Assembly (NCBI RefSeq): GCF_030936135.1 | Contig: NC_082599.1 | Location: 61,664,551-61,728,550, forward strand | Source of the DNA: Gavia stellata | Lineage: Eukaryota; Chordata; Aves; Gaviiformes; Gaviidae | Direction of reading: 5' to 3' | Length of the DNA stretch: 64,000 nucleotides | In this document: piece by piece, positions 1 through 14,000 of the stretch | Layout of the letters: every line of letters begins with the position of its first letter | Position numbering within the stretch: position 1 is the first letter of the stretch | Notes under the pieces: generated by a model | Seen by the model: the letters and a program-made list of their open reading frames with translations, nothing else | The model's database searches: none | What the model was told of the DNA's origin: nothing | Program-made: the position numbers and the translations under genes

Positions 1-3000
1 GCCTCCTGTCCCGCCTCTCAGCAGTCCTATTCCCACCTCCCAAGTGTTTCACACTGGCCCCCGAGGGAAGGAGAATGTTGAAGAAGATGTAAGTTTGTTT
101 TGGTGGAACTTGGAAGTTGCCTTTCTGATAAATCTTACAGTCTTGTAGTTAAAGAGGTCACATCCTGTTCTCACCTACGGCCTGTTAACTGTGTTGTTAA
201 GAGGACTGTGTAAATCGTCGCAGTGCTTGCTTTTACATGTAAGGTCAAGACTGGAAGGCATGGATTAAACACATCCCTGACTCTGCTGTGTCACTTAGAA
301 TAGAGAAATCAGGAATGACTTCGCTCTATTATCTTCTACTCTTAAAGTTTTTCAACCTAACAGTTAAGCTCTGTTGGGATTTTTTGTCTTGATGTCCAAG
401 ACCGTGTCCACCTCCTTTATGATTTAAGTTTATCTTGCTCTACAATTTCTGTGGACTCTGCTGTTTAACAACAACGTGTGATCGCTTCATTTAATTTCTG
501 TCCTATGACCTGTGGTAATGATGGGTGCTGTGCCTGTCAGCCTCCAAGGTTTGTTTTGACCAAAGTGATAATAGTTTCCGCTTTCTGTGGTGCCAAATAC
601 AGTTTTCAGGTGGAAAAAGAAAAAAATCCCCTGACTTTGAAACTCAGAGCAGCACACCATAGTTGTATAGCGGCTACCTTTATGTAGGTTGGCACACGGT
701 GGAGGTATGCGAGTGCCGTATGATCCATGGATCCATGAATACGAGACCTTCCGTGTGTTATTCCTAGCCGTGAAATAGAACAGCAAGCAGGAAGGTACCG
801 TTCTGCTGTCCTGTGGCCTTGCAACAGGTCAAGAGTGAGTTCCAGCATCTTCAATGCTTTTGGTTATTACAGCTACTACGACTTGCACGGTGAATTGTGC
901 ATCCCTAAGGAATGTACTGCTTAAAGATTCTTAGATTTAAGTTGGCTTTTAATTAGCCATCAGTTAGTTTTAAATATTCATGTACAGGAAAATAATGGGA
1001 TGCTGCTGAAAGACCAGAGCTGGGCAATAGCGAAGGAAGAAATACAAACTTTTTCTGTTTTCTTGGGGCCAGGTTTTACAGAATTACCTAGTCATCTACC
1101 ACTATTGTTAAAACCATTGTGCACTTACTCCAAAGGACAATAAGGGGAGATAAGACATAGGGATGCCTATCAAATTTCAGTAATGTCCAGCGGCATCTGC
1201 AGGTACCATTTCAAAAAGTGCTTTTCATCTGAGAAGTTCAAATGCCATTTTCAGCCCTTTTCAATTGCAGATCAGGCACTTAGGTGGTACCAGCTTGTCT
1301 GTGAGATTTGCATGATAATAATCAGAAAGGACAAAACCTCAGCATAGGTAGAACATTCAGAAATTAGGGATCAACATAGCTACCATTCTTTGAAATCGGT
1401 ATGCTGGGTTGATGCTTGGCCTCTTTGATGATCTGGGCGTATAGCCTTGTTCTTCTCGATTCCACGTGGAAGATCCATTCCCTGTACAATAAATAGTGGA
1501 TAACATGTTGTAAGGAATGTTGCACTGGTTTTTGAAACGATATTGAATACAAGGGCTGATTAACTTAACGTGCAGAAGTACCGTGGTGATGGATGTTACA
1601 GAAGTGCTTATGGTGCTTACCTATTCAAATGGGTAAGTAAAAAAAACCATGATCTTTGTACTTATTAGGCTCTTTGGCATAGTAAAAGTCTGAGTATTAA
1701 AAGCTCTGGGAAGACTGTTGGTTGGAAATATCTGTATGTTAAAACTGCCTTTGACTAGTTAGCAAACTCCAAGCTACTAACTGTTTAACAATATTTTAAG
1801 AGGGGAGAAGGGTAAAAACCACCTTTTGTCTAGCTGCTGGACCGCAGGAGCCCTGTATATGGTTAAACAGCATTCTTGGTCGTGTTTCTCTACAGCCACC
1901 GTACTACTTACCATTGAGCCACGTTGGCTTAACTTGGTTACATCCTTGGGAGCAGAAGTTTTAGAAAGACCATTGACATAGTGCACAGGGACCGTGGAGA
2001 TTTTCTTCTGTTGTACAGAGTGAGTGTGCTGGTCCTTTGTGCAAACACTGAATTGCATGAACCACTGCTAGAGCTGGAGACTCCCATCTCCCAGTAACCA
2101 GCCGCCGCTGTGTGAAAGATGCGCCGACACGGTCCGACACGTATTTTTAGGAAGCGTCTCAGTTGTCGGCTTACAACTGGGAGAAGTTCAGACTCGAGGG
2201 CTATCCTGGAAGTTGTAAGCACTTTGTTTGCATACTTTTAGTAAGGCTCATCGTGGGGCTGATCCCGTAAAAATGCTCTCAGATGAATAAAACTGTGGCA
2301 TAAGCATAAAAAGGATTTCATAGATATTTTCATTTACTTCATCATGAGCAACAAACAGTCCAGTACTAACTAAGTGATATTTTAAACACTGAAAGTATCC
2401 TGTAATTAATACCATTATTAATAAGAATATATGGATAGATGCTCAGTGGTCTGTGCTAAGGTCTGAAGAAAACCCATTTCCATAGATTTTGTCTGCCAGA
2501 TCAGGAAAAAAATGTGTTTTGAGAAAAAGCAGGTGTCAAACAAGAAAAACTGATTTAGAAAAATGCTACAGTTTCAAGAAAAGTTAATCTAATTTCCATG
2601 CCTCTAGGTTATGTGACCAGAACAGAGATAATACGGTACGATTTATGTACATCGCGTGGAAAAAACAGATTTTTCTGATTGATGATAAGTTGTTAAAACA
2701 TTCGTATTTGTCCTTACTGTTCACACGTTAGTGGTGTTACAGGTTCTTGTTGATTTTGCTAGGTTTTTATCTGTGCCAAATTTAACCTTTCTGAATATCA
2801 CAGTATTTCCAGCAAATATCTGCTGTTTTGCTGGGGTTTTTTAACAGGCAGTGGGAGGAGAATTTCATTTTCTACATAACGTCGTTGAGTAACTCTCTGT
2901 GCCTCATATGACAATATCTGTGAACACCAACAGGAGCATTTAACTTATTTGTGACCGATAATCCCTTTTGCTTATGCAAATTATTCAACAAAACCAGGGA

Positions 3001-6000
3001 AAACAAAAAGGACAAATAAATACAAGCAATAAATTCATGAAGAAGCTAAAACTGCCCCAAAAAACGGAGTTGCTCGCTCACCCAGGACTTGTCAGGGGAG
3101 GAAAATAAGAATTAACGCGGTGATTTGGCTGGTTGTTGCGTTCTTTCGGGAATACTAGAATATCGTTCAACTGTCTTTTCTACTCCGTGACCCTCGTAAG
3201 AAATGGGTATTTTGCAGCCGGCAGGCAGGACTCGCAGGTGTCCTTGCGCTTGCCTCTGTCGCAGCAGCGCGCTGGCTCTCTTCCCCGTGGGGTTAGTGCC
3301 ACCTTCAGGTACAAAAATGATCCTTCTGCAGCACGGGTGCCCCGCTTCTTTTTAGCTGTGTCTTAAAACAGTGGATTTTCATGTGAGAATTCTTCAGGCA
3401 GTGACATTGACCTGATAGCTCAGGTGATGCAGCAGCTCAGACCGCTCCTGCCCAGAGGACGTCTAACCAGTTACCAGCCTTGTAAAGGCTGTGGGGTGCT
3501 GTGTAACTTCGTAAAATGCAATCGCTGTTAATTACGTCAACGTCAAAAGCCATAGTACCAAAGAACATTTTTGAATTTTGCCACCAGGTCCGAAGCAAAA
3601 ACAAAGCCTGCTTTTAAATTCCGCAGCTCTGCGAAGAAAGTTCTGCAAAACGACCTAGCTGCCGCGAATACCAAACAGGGAGAAGCACGAAGCAGAGCGT
3701 GAAAAATGACGTTGCTCATGCCGATGTATTTTCTTTCTTGTTTATTTTCACAATGATCTGCCTTGGGTTTTGAGCCAGCAGCTATTGCATAACTATCGTG
3801 CTGGCAGCTTTCTTTAATTAACCAATATGAATAGGGGCAAATAGACGAAGGTTTGGATGCTATTTAGCTGTCTGGGTAATAGTTCCACCAGGAATGTAAA
3901 TACCTGTGATCTGGGCTGGTTTAATCTTCTTTCCCCAGCCCCAAGTACTCCTTTTGCCTACGCGGTGTCTGTTTTGCCTGGGAAAGGGTGATGCCTACAC
4001 ATCCTTTTATCTCAGCTGCTCAAGGAGTAGGCACTAGGAGTTCACGACTCACAAGGAGGAAAGACAATTTTCATTGCATTCCCCTGAAGGGCAGAAAGCA
4101 GGAAGCTGGAAAAAGGTCCAGAAAATACCAGTAAGCGGTTTACTTCCTTCCCCATAGAGCCGTGTGATGGGATAGTTTTAGAGTCCTCACTGCTGAACAA
4201 GACAGAGTTTTTTCCCTCACCTTCACGCCTTACCTTGCCTTGCAAAAGACACAAGGCGATCTTTCCTCTTTCCCCAGACAGCTCCTGGGGAGTTGCATAT
4301 ATGAGAGCTGTCTGAGGCAGTGCAGGGCGAGAGGATGGATACTCAAGCTCTAGGCAGGAGTAGCAGAGAAGGTGCACTTTCGTTCGTGTTCCTCGCGGTT
4401 CCCTTCAGTAAAGGCGGGATGTTAGAGGTTTGATCTGTCCGGGTGGTGTAAGTGCAGTCCGTGCAGACTCCGGCTAGGCTACCAGCAACAATACACCGGT
4501 ATTAACCCCATGGGTGGTCTAAGCTAATACACCTTGCTTTTCGACACGACTAAGTAGCTCAGAAGGAGTGCTATGCTAACTCCATGAACGTTCTGCTTCT
4601 GGGTCTGGGGCTAGGTCAGGCGGAGCTAACACAGCCTATTCTTCATGGCACTGCGTTGCGCCACGTAGGCGTTACCAGTGCAAATGTCTCCCTGAGCTGC
4701 AGGGAGAGAGCGCACCCCTCTCTCCCTCTTGGCTGGGAAGTGCCTGACCTGAAATAGGCCAGGACACAAAAAGCTAAGAGCACTTGGCCTCCATGCCCCT
4801 CGTTCTGCTCTTTGCATCATCTGTCTCTCTTTCGGGTTTGCTACCATCACCCACCACGGTATTACTCAAGGGCCTCCCATGACCTTAGTGGCTTTCACCT
4901 CATTTCTGGCAGCTGAACCTTCTCAGAGTCAAAATGGTAGTTAACGGGTTTGTATCCAAAGAGGGGAAGAGACACTTGCTCGATGTGTTGGAAATCACAG
5001 AATCATTAAGGTCGGAAAAGACCTGTGAGATCATCAAGTCCAAATGTAGCATTCTACTGCGTTTCTTAGCAATGGTGACATCCTCGATACCTTTCCCTGC
5101 TCTTAGAGGATTTTGCCACCCCTTCAGTCATGACTTTGGTGGTTTGGTTTGAGCCACTAGCTCTTGACTCAAGAGCTCAGTTCTCAGCCTCTTAGGCACG
5201 GCTGTGGTCCCATCCTTGCGAACGTTGTCGCACCCGTACCTGCACACGCACGATAGTGTTACTGGCATTTCTCTCCCGGTAGTTTCATGACCGTATTGAT
5301 GCGAGACAGAAAGGAGGAGAAAAGCCATCACATGCCTTACAGTTCCGTCGGAAGGAAACAACCAGAAAACCAGCAGGCTGGAGTGCCCTTTCTCATTTAT
5401 TTTATGTTGGTATATTAGAATTGTCTTTTATTTCTGTGCGTCAAAGGCTGGACAGAAGTCCAGCAACATGACCAAGGTCACAAGGGTCTGCTTCAGTGCT
5501 GGCTGCTTTGTCCTTGTGCTGTGGCTTGCTCTGAAACCTTTCTTGTGAATCATACACAACGGTAGGAAACACTACCTATTGCTGAAGAACCTTCTCAATC
5601 ATGTCTTCCAAAATGAACGCTTTGGTCCACGACCGGGCAAGGCAGAGGAATCTGATCACACATTTCCAAATCAGAAATGAACAGCAGCTGCCAATGATTG
5701 AGCAACGTCACTGTCCATGCCATGCATCAAACCGATCACTCCACTTACCCACCCCTGCTTGATCGCTTTGACTTGTCCAGACATCTCTACTCTCTGGCCC
5801 AAAGGTGTGTTGTTCCTTAGGCTGCTGTTCTGCCCCATATTGTATTGGGAGCTTAACCGAGAACCTTAAACGTTCCTAGGGAGAAAGTAAGACAAAAGTT
5901 CTTATTCAAAAAACAGAGGCATGGATAAGCAAGTCCAAAATGGATTTTTTTATTCAGAGCATGTTTGCAAATCTCTTTGCTGTCATCAGAATAAAATATC

Positions 6001-7929
6001 CCGTATTCCAGTATGATGTAAAAATGGAGTTGTAAGCTTGGTTTGGATTTTCAACTGGAAGAAGCTTTTTATTTTTACTGTTAGAGCATTTAAATTCCAA
6101 CAGTCAGACTAAATGCAAGAAGCCATTACATTTGTTTATAGACACCTGTAAGTCAGAGACAGTGTTATACCACCAAAACAGGGGAAGGATGTTTTTAAGA
6201 AAAGAGCATATGAAATTTAAACAGCGAAAAAAGTCTCAGGAAAACAGCTCACAAACAGGAAGAAGATACCTGCTTAGAATAAAAATCTCAGGTATATTTC
6301 TCGCAGAGCTTAACTGCTATTTAATGTTTACTGATATTTCACCTCTGGAATAAATTCTGATTCTTATTACACAAATTAGAAGAGGAACTGAGAATTTAGT
6401 TCAAAAGGGAATGACTCCTGAAGAAGTTACGTTTATCAAACCAGTCCTCTTTCAGCATTCTTTCTGCTTGTAAAGGAATTTAAGACTACAGCAGTAAACT
6501 GCAAGGCAAAGCGGACTGTGTGATTTGAATAAAAAGGGGTTTTTTAAGTTTTGTCATGGAAAGCAAAAAAAAAATCCCATTAAAGGAATATTGTAAGACT
6601 ATACAAAGGCAAGGGGTGACTGGTTTTCTCCTACTTAGACAGGAATGGATAGTGAGAAAAGTATGTGGACTTTGTAATAGATCGGGATAGCAAATTCGAG
6701 ATACAAAAGGGACACCAACAAAGATTAGAGCAGATTCTTCAGTGGTTTACGTGACTGTAGTTTCTCAACAATGCCTGACAATTTGGCTTTCCAGTCTTCT
6801 GCTGACTGTAACTGGATAAACAAAATCTTATTGGGATGAGGGCAGAAGATTTGTCTTACAGTTCTGTGAGTGTGATTGAGGAGCAAAGGATAAGATGTGA
6901 TTTCTGTGAGATGAATTCTATGGTACTGATCAAATGTTTTCTAACTGAAATCAGAATATGGGGCCAAAAGTCACTCCCAACAACAAGGAGCAAATTCCAG
7001 AGGAGTAATTTTGCAGAAGAGTCTACTAAGGACTAGGCTGGAATTTGCAAACCTCGGAGTCCCGGATGAGATCCGTAGATAGTCAGTCTTTTTCCAATAA
7101 GGGGGTCTGATTTTTAGAATCCTTTCCTAACGCGTGACTCCCACTAACTCCTGTGAGTCAAGACGCTTGTAGGTACCACTGTCTTGGTTTAAGGACCTCA
7201 GCCATGCTAACTCCTAGGCACTCTTTCTGAAAGCTGGCACTCACACGTTGCTGTTGTACACTGAAATTTCTGTGCGCGGGAACAGTACGTGTTTTCGTGA
7301 CAAATACCAGAGTAATGAAAACCACCTCTAGAAATGCTGATTACTTTTTATATTAAAATTTTCTTTTTCAATTGCATAAGGATGTCCAATTTAATTGCAT
7401 AGTCGCTTGAGGATGTTCAATTTTAAAACCTTTTTCTCTGTCGAAGTGACCGTCTTAGCAGGTCGGTTGCCGTTTTGCTGCAAAATGACATAGGTTTGCT
7501 TTAAACACTGGTGATGCTCCAAGCTTCTCTTTTTTGAAAGGCGGATCAAATGCTGCCATCACTGTCCTCCACCTACCTGGGAAGTAATTAGCCTCCAAGG
7601 CCAATGTGACTTAAGTGGGATTATTCTAGCTCTCTACTCTCTACGGGCCTATTTAAAAGAAGAGAGAACTACAGAAGACACCACTACCCTTAGCTGATCA
7701 AGCCCTGAAAGGTAGGGTCAGCCCAGAGACTTCAGCTTGAATTACGAAGGACTTAAAGGGATTTTGCCCCGATGTAGAAGCATGGTATAGGAGAACTGTT
7801 CCCGCTCAACTTCGCAGGCATTCTTTTGCTCAGTCTAATTTCAAAGGGTGAATTAATAGAAGCTATTTGATGGCTTCAGCTAATTTTTTTGCTTTTTGGA
7901 AAGGTTTTTCTTTTCCTCTGTCCCCACAG
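1..7929 (+). other. ADCY1: ADCY1 intron (partial, 5' part outside window)
   Basis: This stretch lies directly upstream of the first recognisable ADCY1 exon and is read as one large intron. I looked for the expected preceding exon, which encodes the end of the second transmembrane block leading into the C2 linker, and did not find it. The intron therefore probably starts outside the window. The sequence is A/T-rich and unique apart from a short CR1 tail near 5.0 kb. No open frame in it resembles a known protein. Confidence 0.75.
4992..5050 (-). mobile_element. CR1 LINE 3'-end fragment
   Basis: About 60 bases match the reverse complement of the CR1 3' tail seen elsewhere in the window: a tail repeat, then a block related to GGTCGGAAAAGACCTGTGAG and ATCATCAAGTCCAA. 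Similarity ends abruptly, so only the extreme 3' end is present. It is more diverged than the other tails (GGTCGG in place of GGTTGG), which suggests an older insertion. Confidence 0.8.
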
Positions 7930-8046
7930 GCAGAAGAAGAGAGAGATGATATGGAGAGAGTCAAGCTGGACAATAAAAGAATTCTCTTCAACCTGTTGCC
8001 AGCACATGTTGCACAGCACTTTCTTATGTCCAATCCAAGAAATATG
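7930..8046 (+). CDS. ADCY1: ADCY1 exon: C2 linker and start of C2 domain
   Basis: This is a 117-bp exon between a CCCCACAG acceptor and an ATG|GTAAAC donor, phase 0 at both ends. It encodes 39 residues that start [15 protein letters not shown] and continue through [16 protein letters not shown], the typical start of an adenylate cyclase second cytoplasmic domain. It is probably the sixth exon from the end of the gene. Confidence 0.95.
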
Positions 8047-11000
8047 GTAAACCAAGATAAAACTGAAAGACATGGTGATGTTTTATGGGTGTGACCCTGT
8101 GTAGCTTGGGTCACCTTTCAACTGCATGTTTTCAAGCAAGGCATGGACTTACAAAATTTCGTTCATGTTAAAAGGAATAGTTTTGTCAAAACATGTGTTC
8201 AAGAATTAGATTGGGATTATTTCTTTTGCTGCAGTGTCCTCCTTCTCTGAACAATTTTAATAAAAAGGAGGATGTTGTGTCATTCAGCATCAATGCAGCC
8301 AAGTGTCTGCGATGCAAATCACTCATTTTTTTCCCAATCAATTTAGAATATTGGGATTTATCACAGTATTTTGTGAGCTCGGCTTGGTTCTGAATGCTGA
8401 AGTGTATGAACTGCCAGACACTTCCATATGAACCGCTCTAGTTCTGGAGATAACACTGCCATTACCAAACCCATCCATTTAAAGTTAAAACCAGAGAATT
8501 GTACACCCCCAAGGAAGACGCAGTAGCTTTTAACATCGAAAGCTGCAGCGATCAAATAAAGTGGTTCGGGACACCCTTACCAGAGCTCTTCTGGTGCAGC
8601 TGCAATACCTGCAGCGCTGGAGTAGCCATAATGGCCTTGATACTGCTCTTGAGAGTTGGGATTAATGTACTTGAACCACAGAAGAGTCCTTGTACTTTCC
8701 GTGAGCCTTCCAAATTCTTAAGCAGAAACCTTACCGTACAGAACAGCATTATATTGTTAATGTTGAATACAGGACTCCACAACTTAGGGAAGGACGTAAA
8801 GGAGCGAGGCTGGTTTTGTTCTGCGGGGTAAAATTGTTCCATCTCCTATTTTTGTTATAAAACAAAATCGAGGAAACGCAGTTACATTTCTCATACAATA
8901 AAAGTTCTACACCTGTTAAGACTTTCTACAGCATTTTTACTCACTGCTTCTATGTCTAAACAGAGAAAAAGACTAAGTTGTTTTAAATGGGTTTACTAGC
9001 TTGGGTCCTCATTTTCTTTTGTCTTTTTGAGTGGAGAGATCTTGCAGCGTTTTTTTAACAAGGCTGGCTTTCTCTCTTCCAAAAATGATGGCTTTTGTCC
9101 TAGCTATTGCTTAGCAGTAGAATAGATATCTTAATAATGATGCCTGGTTTAGATTAATCTTCTAAAATAAACACTGTTTCTGCTCGTGAACTGCAGGACC
9201 TTTATTACCAGTCATACTCACAAGTGGGAGTGATGTTTGCTTCGATCCCAAATTTCAATGATTTCTACATCGAACTGGATGGCAATAATATGGGAGTGGA
9301 ATGTTTACGCCTGTTAAATGAAATTATTGCTGATTTTGATGAGGTAAGGTCTAAACACTTTGTCTTTTGACCATATCAGTTCTACCAAATTACTATCAGC
9401 AGAGATTATCTGTAGCAACTCAGCGTATCTTGAACTGCCTAATAAAACCGTAAACTTCCTATTTAATTGTAGTTGGTGTCCACTGGGCTTCTCCAAAGTG
9501 CCCAGTTTGTACTTCAGGCACATGAGTCTGACCTCGAATTCCTCTAATATAGTGAGAGTGTTAAAATGCAAGTTAACGATCGTTTTTTCAATGACCTCAA
9601 AGTGGGCAAGCCTCAACTTACCAAAAATAGTATGGTTTAATCAACTTGCACATATTCTCTGATAACTGTGGTTGCTTGTCTAAAATATTATGTAATATTT
9701 AACAGTTTTATGTTTTAAACAAAGCTTATGGACAAAGAATATTATAAGGACATAGAAAAGATCAAGACAATTGGAAGTACGTATATGGCAGCTGTGGGAC
9801 TCGTACCTACTTCGGGAACTAAGGTAAGAGGATTTTACATGACGGTCATTTGTGGAGGAACCATTCTCCTTCAATTTCCAGAGGAACATCAGAAACAAAA
9901 CTAACTCTGTGTGATTGTAGATAGCTTGTATTACTTCTTTACAACAATATAAATCTGAAATTCAAAGAACAACTGTAGCCTGAAAAGAAAAATTGCTGTC
10001 CTAGCAGTTGCTCATGTGGCTTCATTTGGGATTTCATTGTCTGCAGCTCTGGATTCTCTGCAGATTGGCCTATAAAGCTCCTGAGTCAGAGTGGTAGTGT
10101 TTTAAACTCAGTATCTTAGATGATCTTGTAAGATGCAGGGAAGAAGAGACTCTAGGTGTAATGAATTGCTGCAAAACACAAGAATATTAAAATATTAAAG
10201 ACCTTGTCGCTCTCTACAATTACCTGAAAGTGGGTTGCAGAGAGGTGGGTGTTGGTCTCTTCTCCCAAGTGACTAACGATAGAACGAGAGGAAATGGCCT
10301 CAAGTTGTGCCAGGGGAGGTTCAGGCTGGATATTGGGAAAAATGTCTTTACTGAGAGAGCGGTGAAGCATTGGAAGAGGCTGCCCAGGGAGGTGGTGGAG
10401 TCACCATCCCTGGAGGTGTTCAAGGAACGCGTGGACGTGGCACTGCGGGACATGGTTTAGTGGGCATGGTGGGGTTGGGGTGATGGTTGGACTTGATGAT
10501 CTTACAGGTCTTTTCCAACCTTAATAATGATTCTGTGAAAATGTGTTTTTTTTTTCTTATTGAAATCTGGATGCAACCTGCCATCAAAACAAAGAGTCTC
10601 TCCCAACCCCCATCATAGAGAGGAACTTGGTTCTGGGTACACTGCTGCATTTGACCCTGGTCCCTCCGAATCAGCTCTTTTGTCTCTACTCCTAGCATTC
10701 TTTTTACCCCTTTAATTACTCAGCAATAAAAAAAGGCGAAGTCATTTCAGCCCCACTGCTTTTGGGGCACAGTTCTTCTTCTGTAACCTCTTCACTGCTC
10801 CCCAGTGTGTTTCTCACTTTGAGTTTGTGTCTTGGGACAGAGATTTCCTAGATTTGCATGCAGCATCTGGAAAAGCGGATAACCCTATGGACCGTATACT
10901 GAATATCTTGTATATTAATAAAATCATTTTATGAAAAATTAACAAAATTAATAATATGAGGAATATAATGAGAATGAAAGCAATCCACGCACCTAGTCTG

Positions 11001-14000
11001 GCCAGAATTTCCAGACACCTCTCCCCTGTTCTGATACGCACGTATGCGTGTTGTAGAGGTACACTCATGCATATGGTTTAGCATTGCAAAATAACACCGA
11101 ATTAGAGGGTAAAAGCAAAAAGGGCCAGAAGATGGCCTGTGAACTTTCTAGCAACAATTATCCTTGTTAAGTAAATAAAAAACAAGGCCACATTGAAATC
11201 AACTGTTAGAATCGTGTTGGAGTATATCCCATGCACCTAATTTTCTGGTCTGCAGGGTATTTACCACTGAGGCTTTCCTTTGTATCATTCCTAGATATCT
11301 ACACGTTACAAAAAGATATTTTTAAAACTCTGTTTATGCTGAAATATTTGACTCCTGGGTCCTGAGACAGGCAAAAAGATTGATCCTTTGAATTTTGTTC
11401 GCTGTGATCTCAGGCAAACAGGCAACGGCATACTTGTGTGTCTGCTATAAATGCTCTTTGAACTATAATCCTGAAAACAAGTGTGTTATTGGGTAACTTT
11501 GGCAGCATATGTTCCAAAACCTAAACATGTTTATCTCGTGTATTTTATAGTTGCTAACCGAAGGGTCAGCTGAGTTAGCCCAGTACTGAAGATACCGCTC
11601 TGAGCTTATGACAGTAATGCATTTTAAATCACTGCAGAAGGTCTTGTACAGGACTCTGCCTTTCTCTGAAATCTTGGGGCAATTTTTGGTCTTTTCTGTA
11701 CAGGTAGAATTTATTTAATATTCTGTATTCCAGAAAACCTAAAGATCTCGTATGAAACAGCCAATATTTTTTACTTAAACTTGGGGTTTCAGCTCTTCTG
11801 TGATCTCTTCTCACTGCTCGTGCGATGCAAATGAGTAGAAATTCTTCACATCCTCTTGGCAGTTTCCCACTAGGTCTTCAGCGTGCAGCTATGCATTAGA
11901 AGTCCGATGATCCCGGGTAGCCCGTCACGCGCAGTCGATTGCTGCCAGCCGTCACAGAGTCCCTGGGCCGCCCTATGGAGTCGTACGTGTCCGTGGGGAG
12001 CCGTAAGAGACTCGAGTGCTTCTGGTCTCCCCTCTGCCAGGGGTGCCCCAGCTTCGTCAGAAAATCTGGTACAGCCTCCGATTGTGAGCCACCCATTTCA
12101 AAGTAGGATTTGGACGTGAGCAGAAAGCAGTGGATGGGGTTAACTGGGCTCGTAACTGAGGATGTTTACACACATAAGAAGCCAGTACCCTGATGAAGTT
12201 AAATATTTAAATCCCATCTTTTATAAGACCGTTGCTTCTACAGCTTGACTTCAGCAGGTGACTATAGTAAGCGCACGTTGCCTCTGACGGAGCGGTTTTG
12301 CTGTGATGCTCTGGGCAGTCTTTCCAGTAACTATTCCTCTGATGTTTAAATAAATAACTGTTTGCCAGTTACACCATCAGGGCAGCACACAAACCAAGCT
12401 CTTTGTAGATCATTTGCACAATACGGGTTCATTGTGTGTGTGGAGTCCTTTGAAATTACATCTTGTGGTTTCACCTGGGTCCTGACTTCACCAGGGTCCT
12501 GACGTTGTGGTGTTCTTTGGTGCAGGTTCACACAAGTTTGCCAATAATCCTTTTGAGAGATAGCTGTCATCTGCAGCACATCCCGTCTCTGTCGCCAGGC
12601 CTCTCTTCTGCAACCCTGAGGGGCATTGCAGGAAATCCAAGCATTCATCGGGCAGCAAAGAAATGGAAGGATAAGGAATGTCAAGAAGATTAGAGGATTA
12701 AATAAAACCATACACTCCTCCCTCCCTCCTCCAGACATTCAATATTCTTCTCCTTCTCTTTGGAGGTGTAGCCATCAGCTCTTTAAACTTAATTCTTGTT
12801 CTTCCTTTGTCTTGGTGAGGCTGGAAAAGAGTAGAGGTAGCTGCCGCTGCAAGAAGCAGAATGCCAGAGAGCCAGGCAGGTAAATAAATAACGTCCTTCC
12901 CAAAAATTGGGACTGGCCCGAGGATGACTTTCATAAGTTTTTGTTAGCACTTTGCTCTAATTTTTGTGGACTTCCCAGCCACACGAAGGAACCCGTTCAA
13001 ACTGAGCCAAAGAAAGCAAACAGCAACCTGTTGCTCAGGTTTCTCAGCCACGGTCAGGTACTCCATTTATACAATCTCAGCGGCACGACAAAAACCCAGC
13101 GAGCTCTCGGCTCACGCCAGCCGCCACAGCCCTCTTGTGCAACACCCTACTGAAGCTAGACTGCCGCTGACCCTGCCTTTCTTTCACCATATCCTACCTT
13201 TAACCCACTTTCACTTTGCAAATCTGTTCAAGAATTCACATTTATTATTCAAAGAAGAGCACAACATCAGAGCGACCATAGTGAGTCGGATCAAAGGTCT
13301 ATTCTAGTAACCTGTCTTTAACCAGCCAACGGTAGATCCTGGGGAAGGGGCACGAGTTACAGGACAGACATGCAAACCTCTCTTTTCCACTTTCTAATGA
13401 TAATGCTGCTTAAGAAATTCTAGAGCTACAGATAATGTATTTTACTGCTTTGTAGCAACTATTTCTTCCGTGAGTTTGAGTAATGATGTTTGAATCAAGC
13501 TAACTTCTGGAATCCACAGTATCTTCTGAAAATGAGTTCCACAGTTTAATTAGACTGAAGTTGTAAAAATTATTTTCTTGCGTTTGGGAGTTTTTTTACA
13601 TGTCGATACTTCAGCATTTCATTTGATCCCTTCTGGTTCTTTTGCTTTGGTTCATTTAGATACGTTTTGTAACAACTCACTTCAGCTTGCCTGGAAAGGA
13701 AAGAAAATAGGGGTGTTCTGCATCTCACAGGATTGGACCTAACAGGAATTTTGTCAATGGGAACAGCATGCACCCCATGGAGCTGGGAGCTAGCAAAAAC
13801 CCCAAAGGGAGAAGAGGGCAGAAACTATAGTTATTAATAATCATCAGGCAAAGCAGTTTTGTAAGAAAGCAGGTTATATTCCCTGCCACGCTCACAACAA
13901 ACATCTGCAGCTCTCTAGCAACAGAACCACTTTACCACGGGAACTTTGCTTTCCATTCTTCCCAGAAATCAAAAAGAGAGAGAGAAGAAAAAAAAATAAT

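Noticed and set aside
1..91. Possible exon ending at GATGTAAGT
   Set aside because: The open phase reads a Pro/Ser-rich peptide that does not resemble the preceding ADCY1 region, and no acceptor is visible inside the window.
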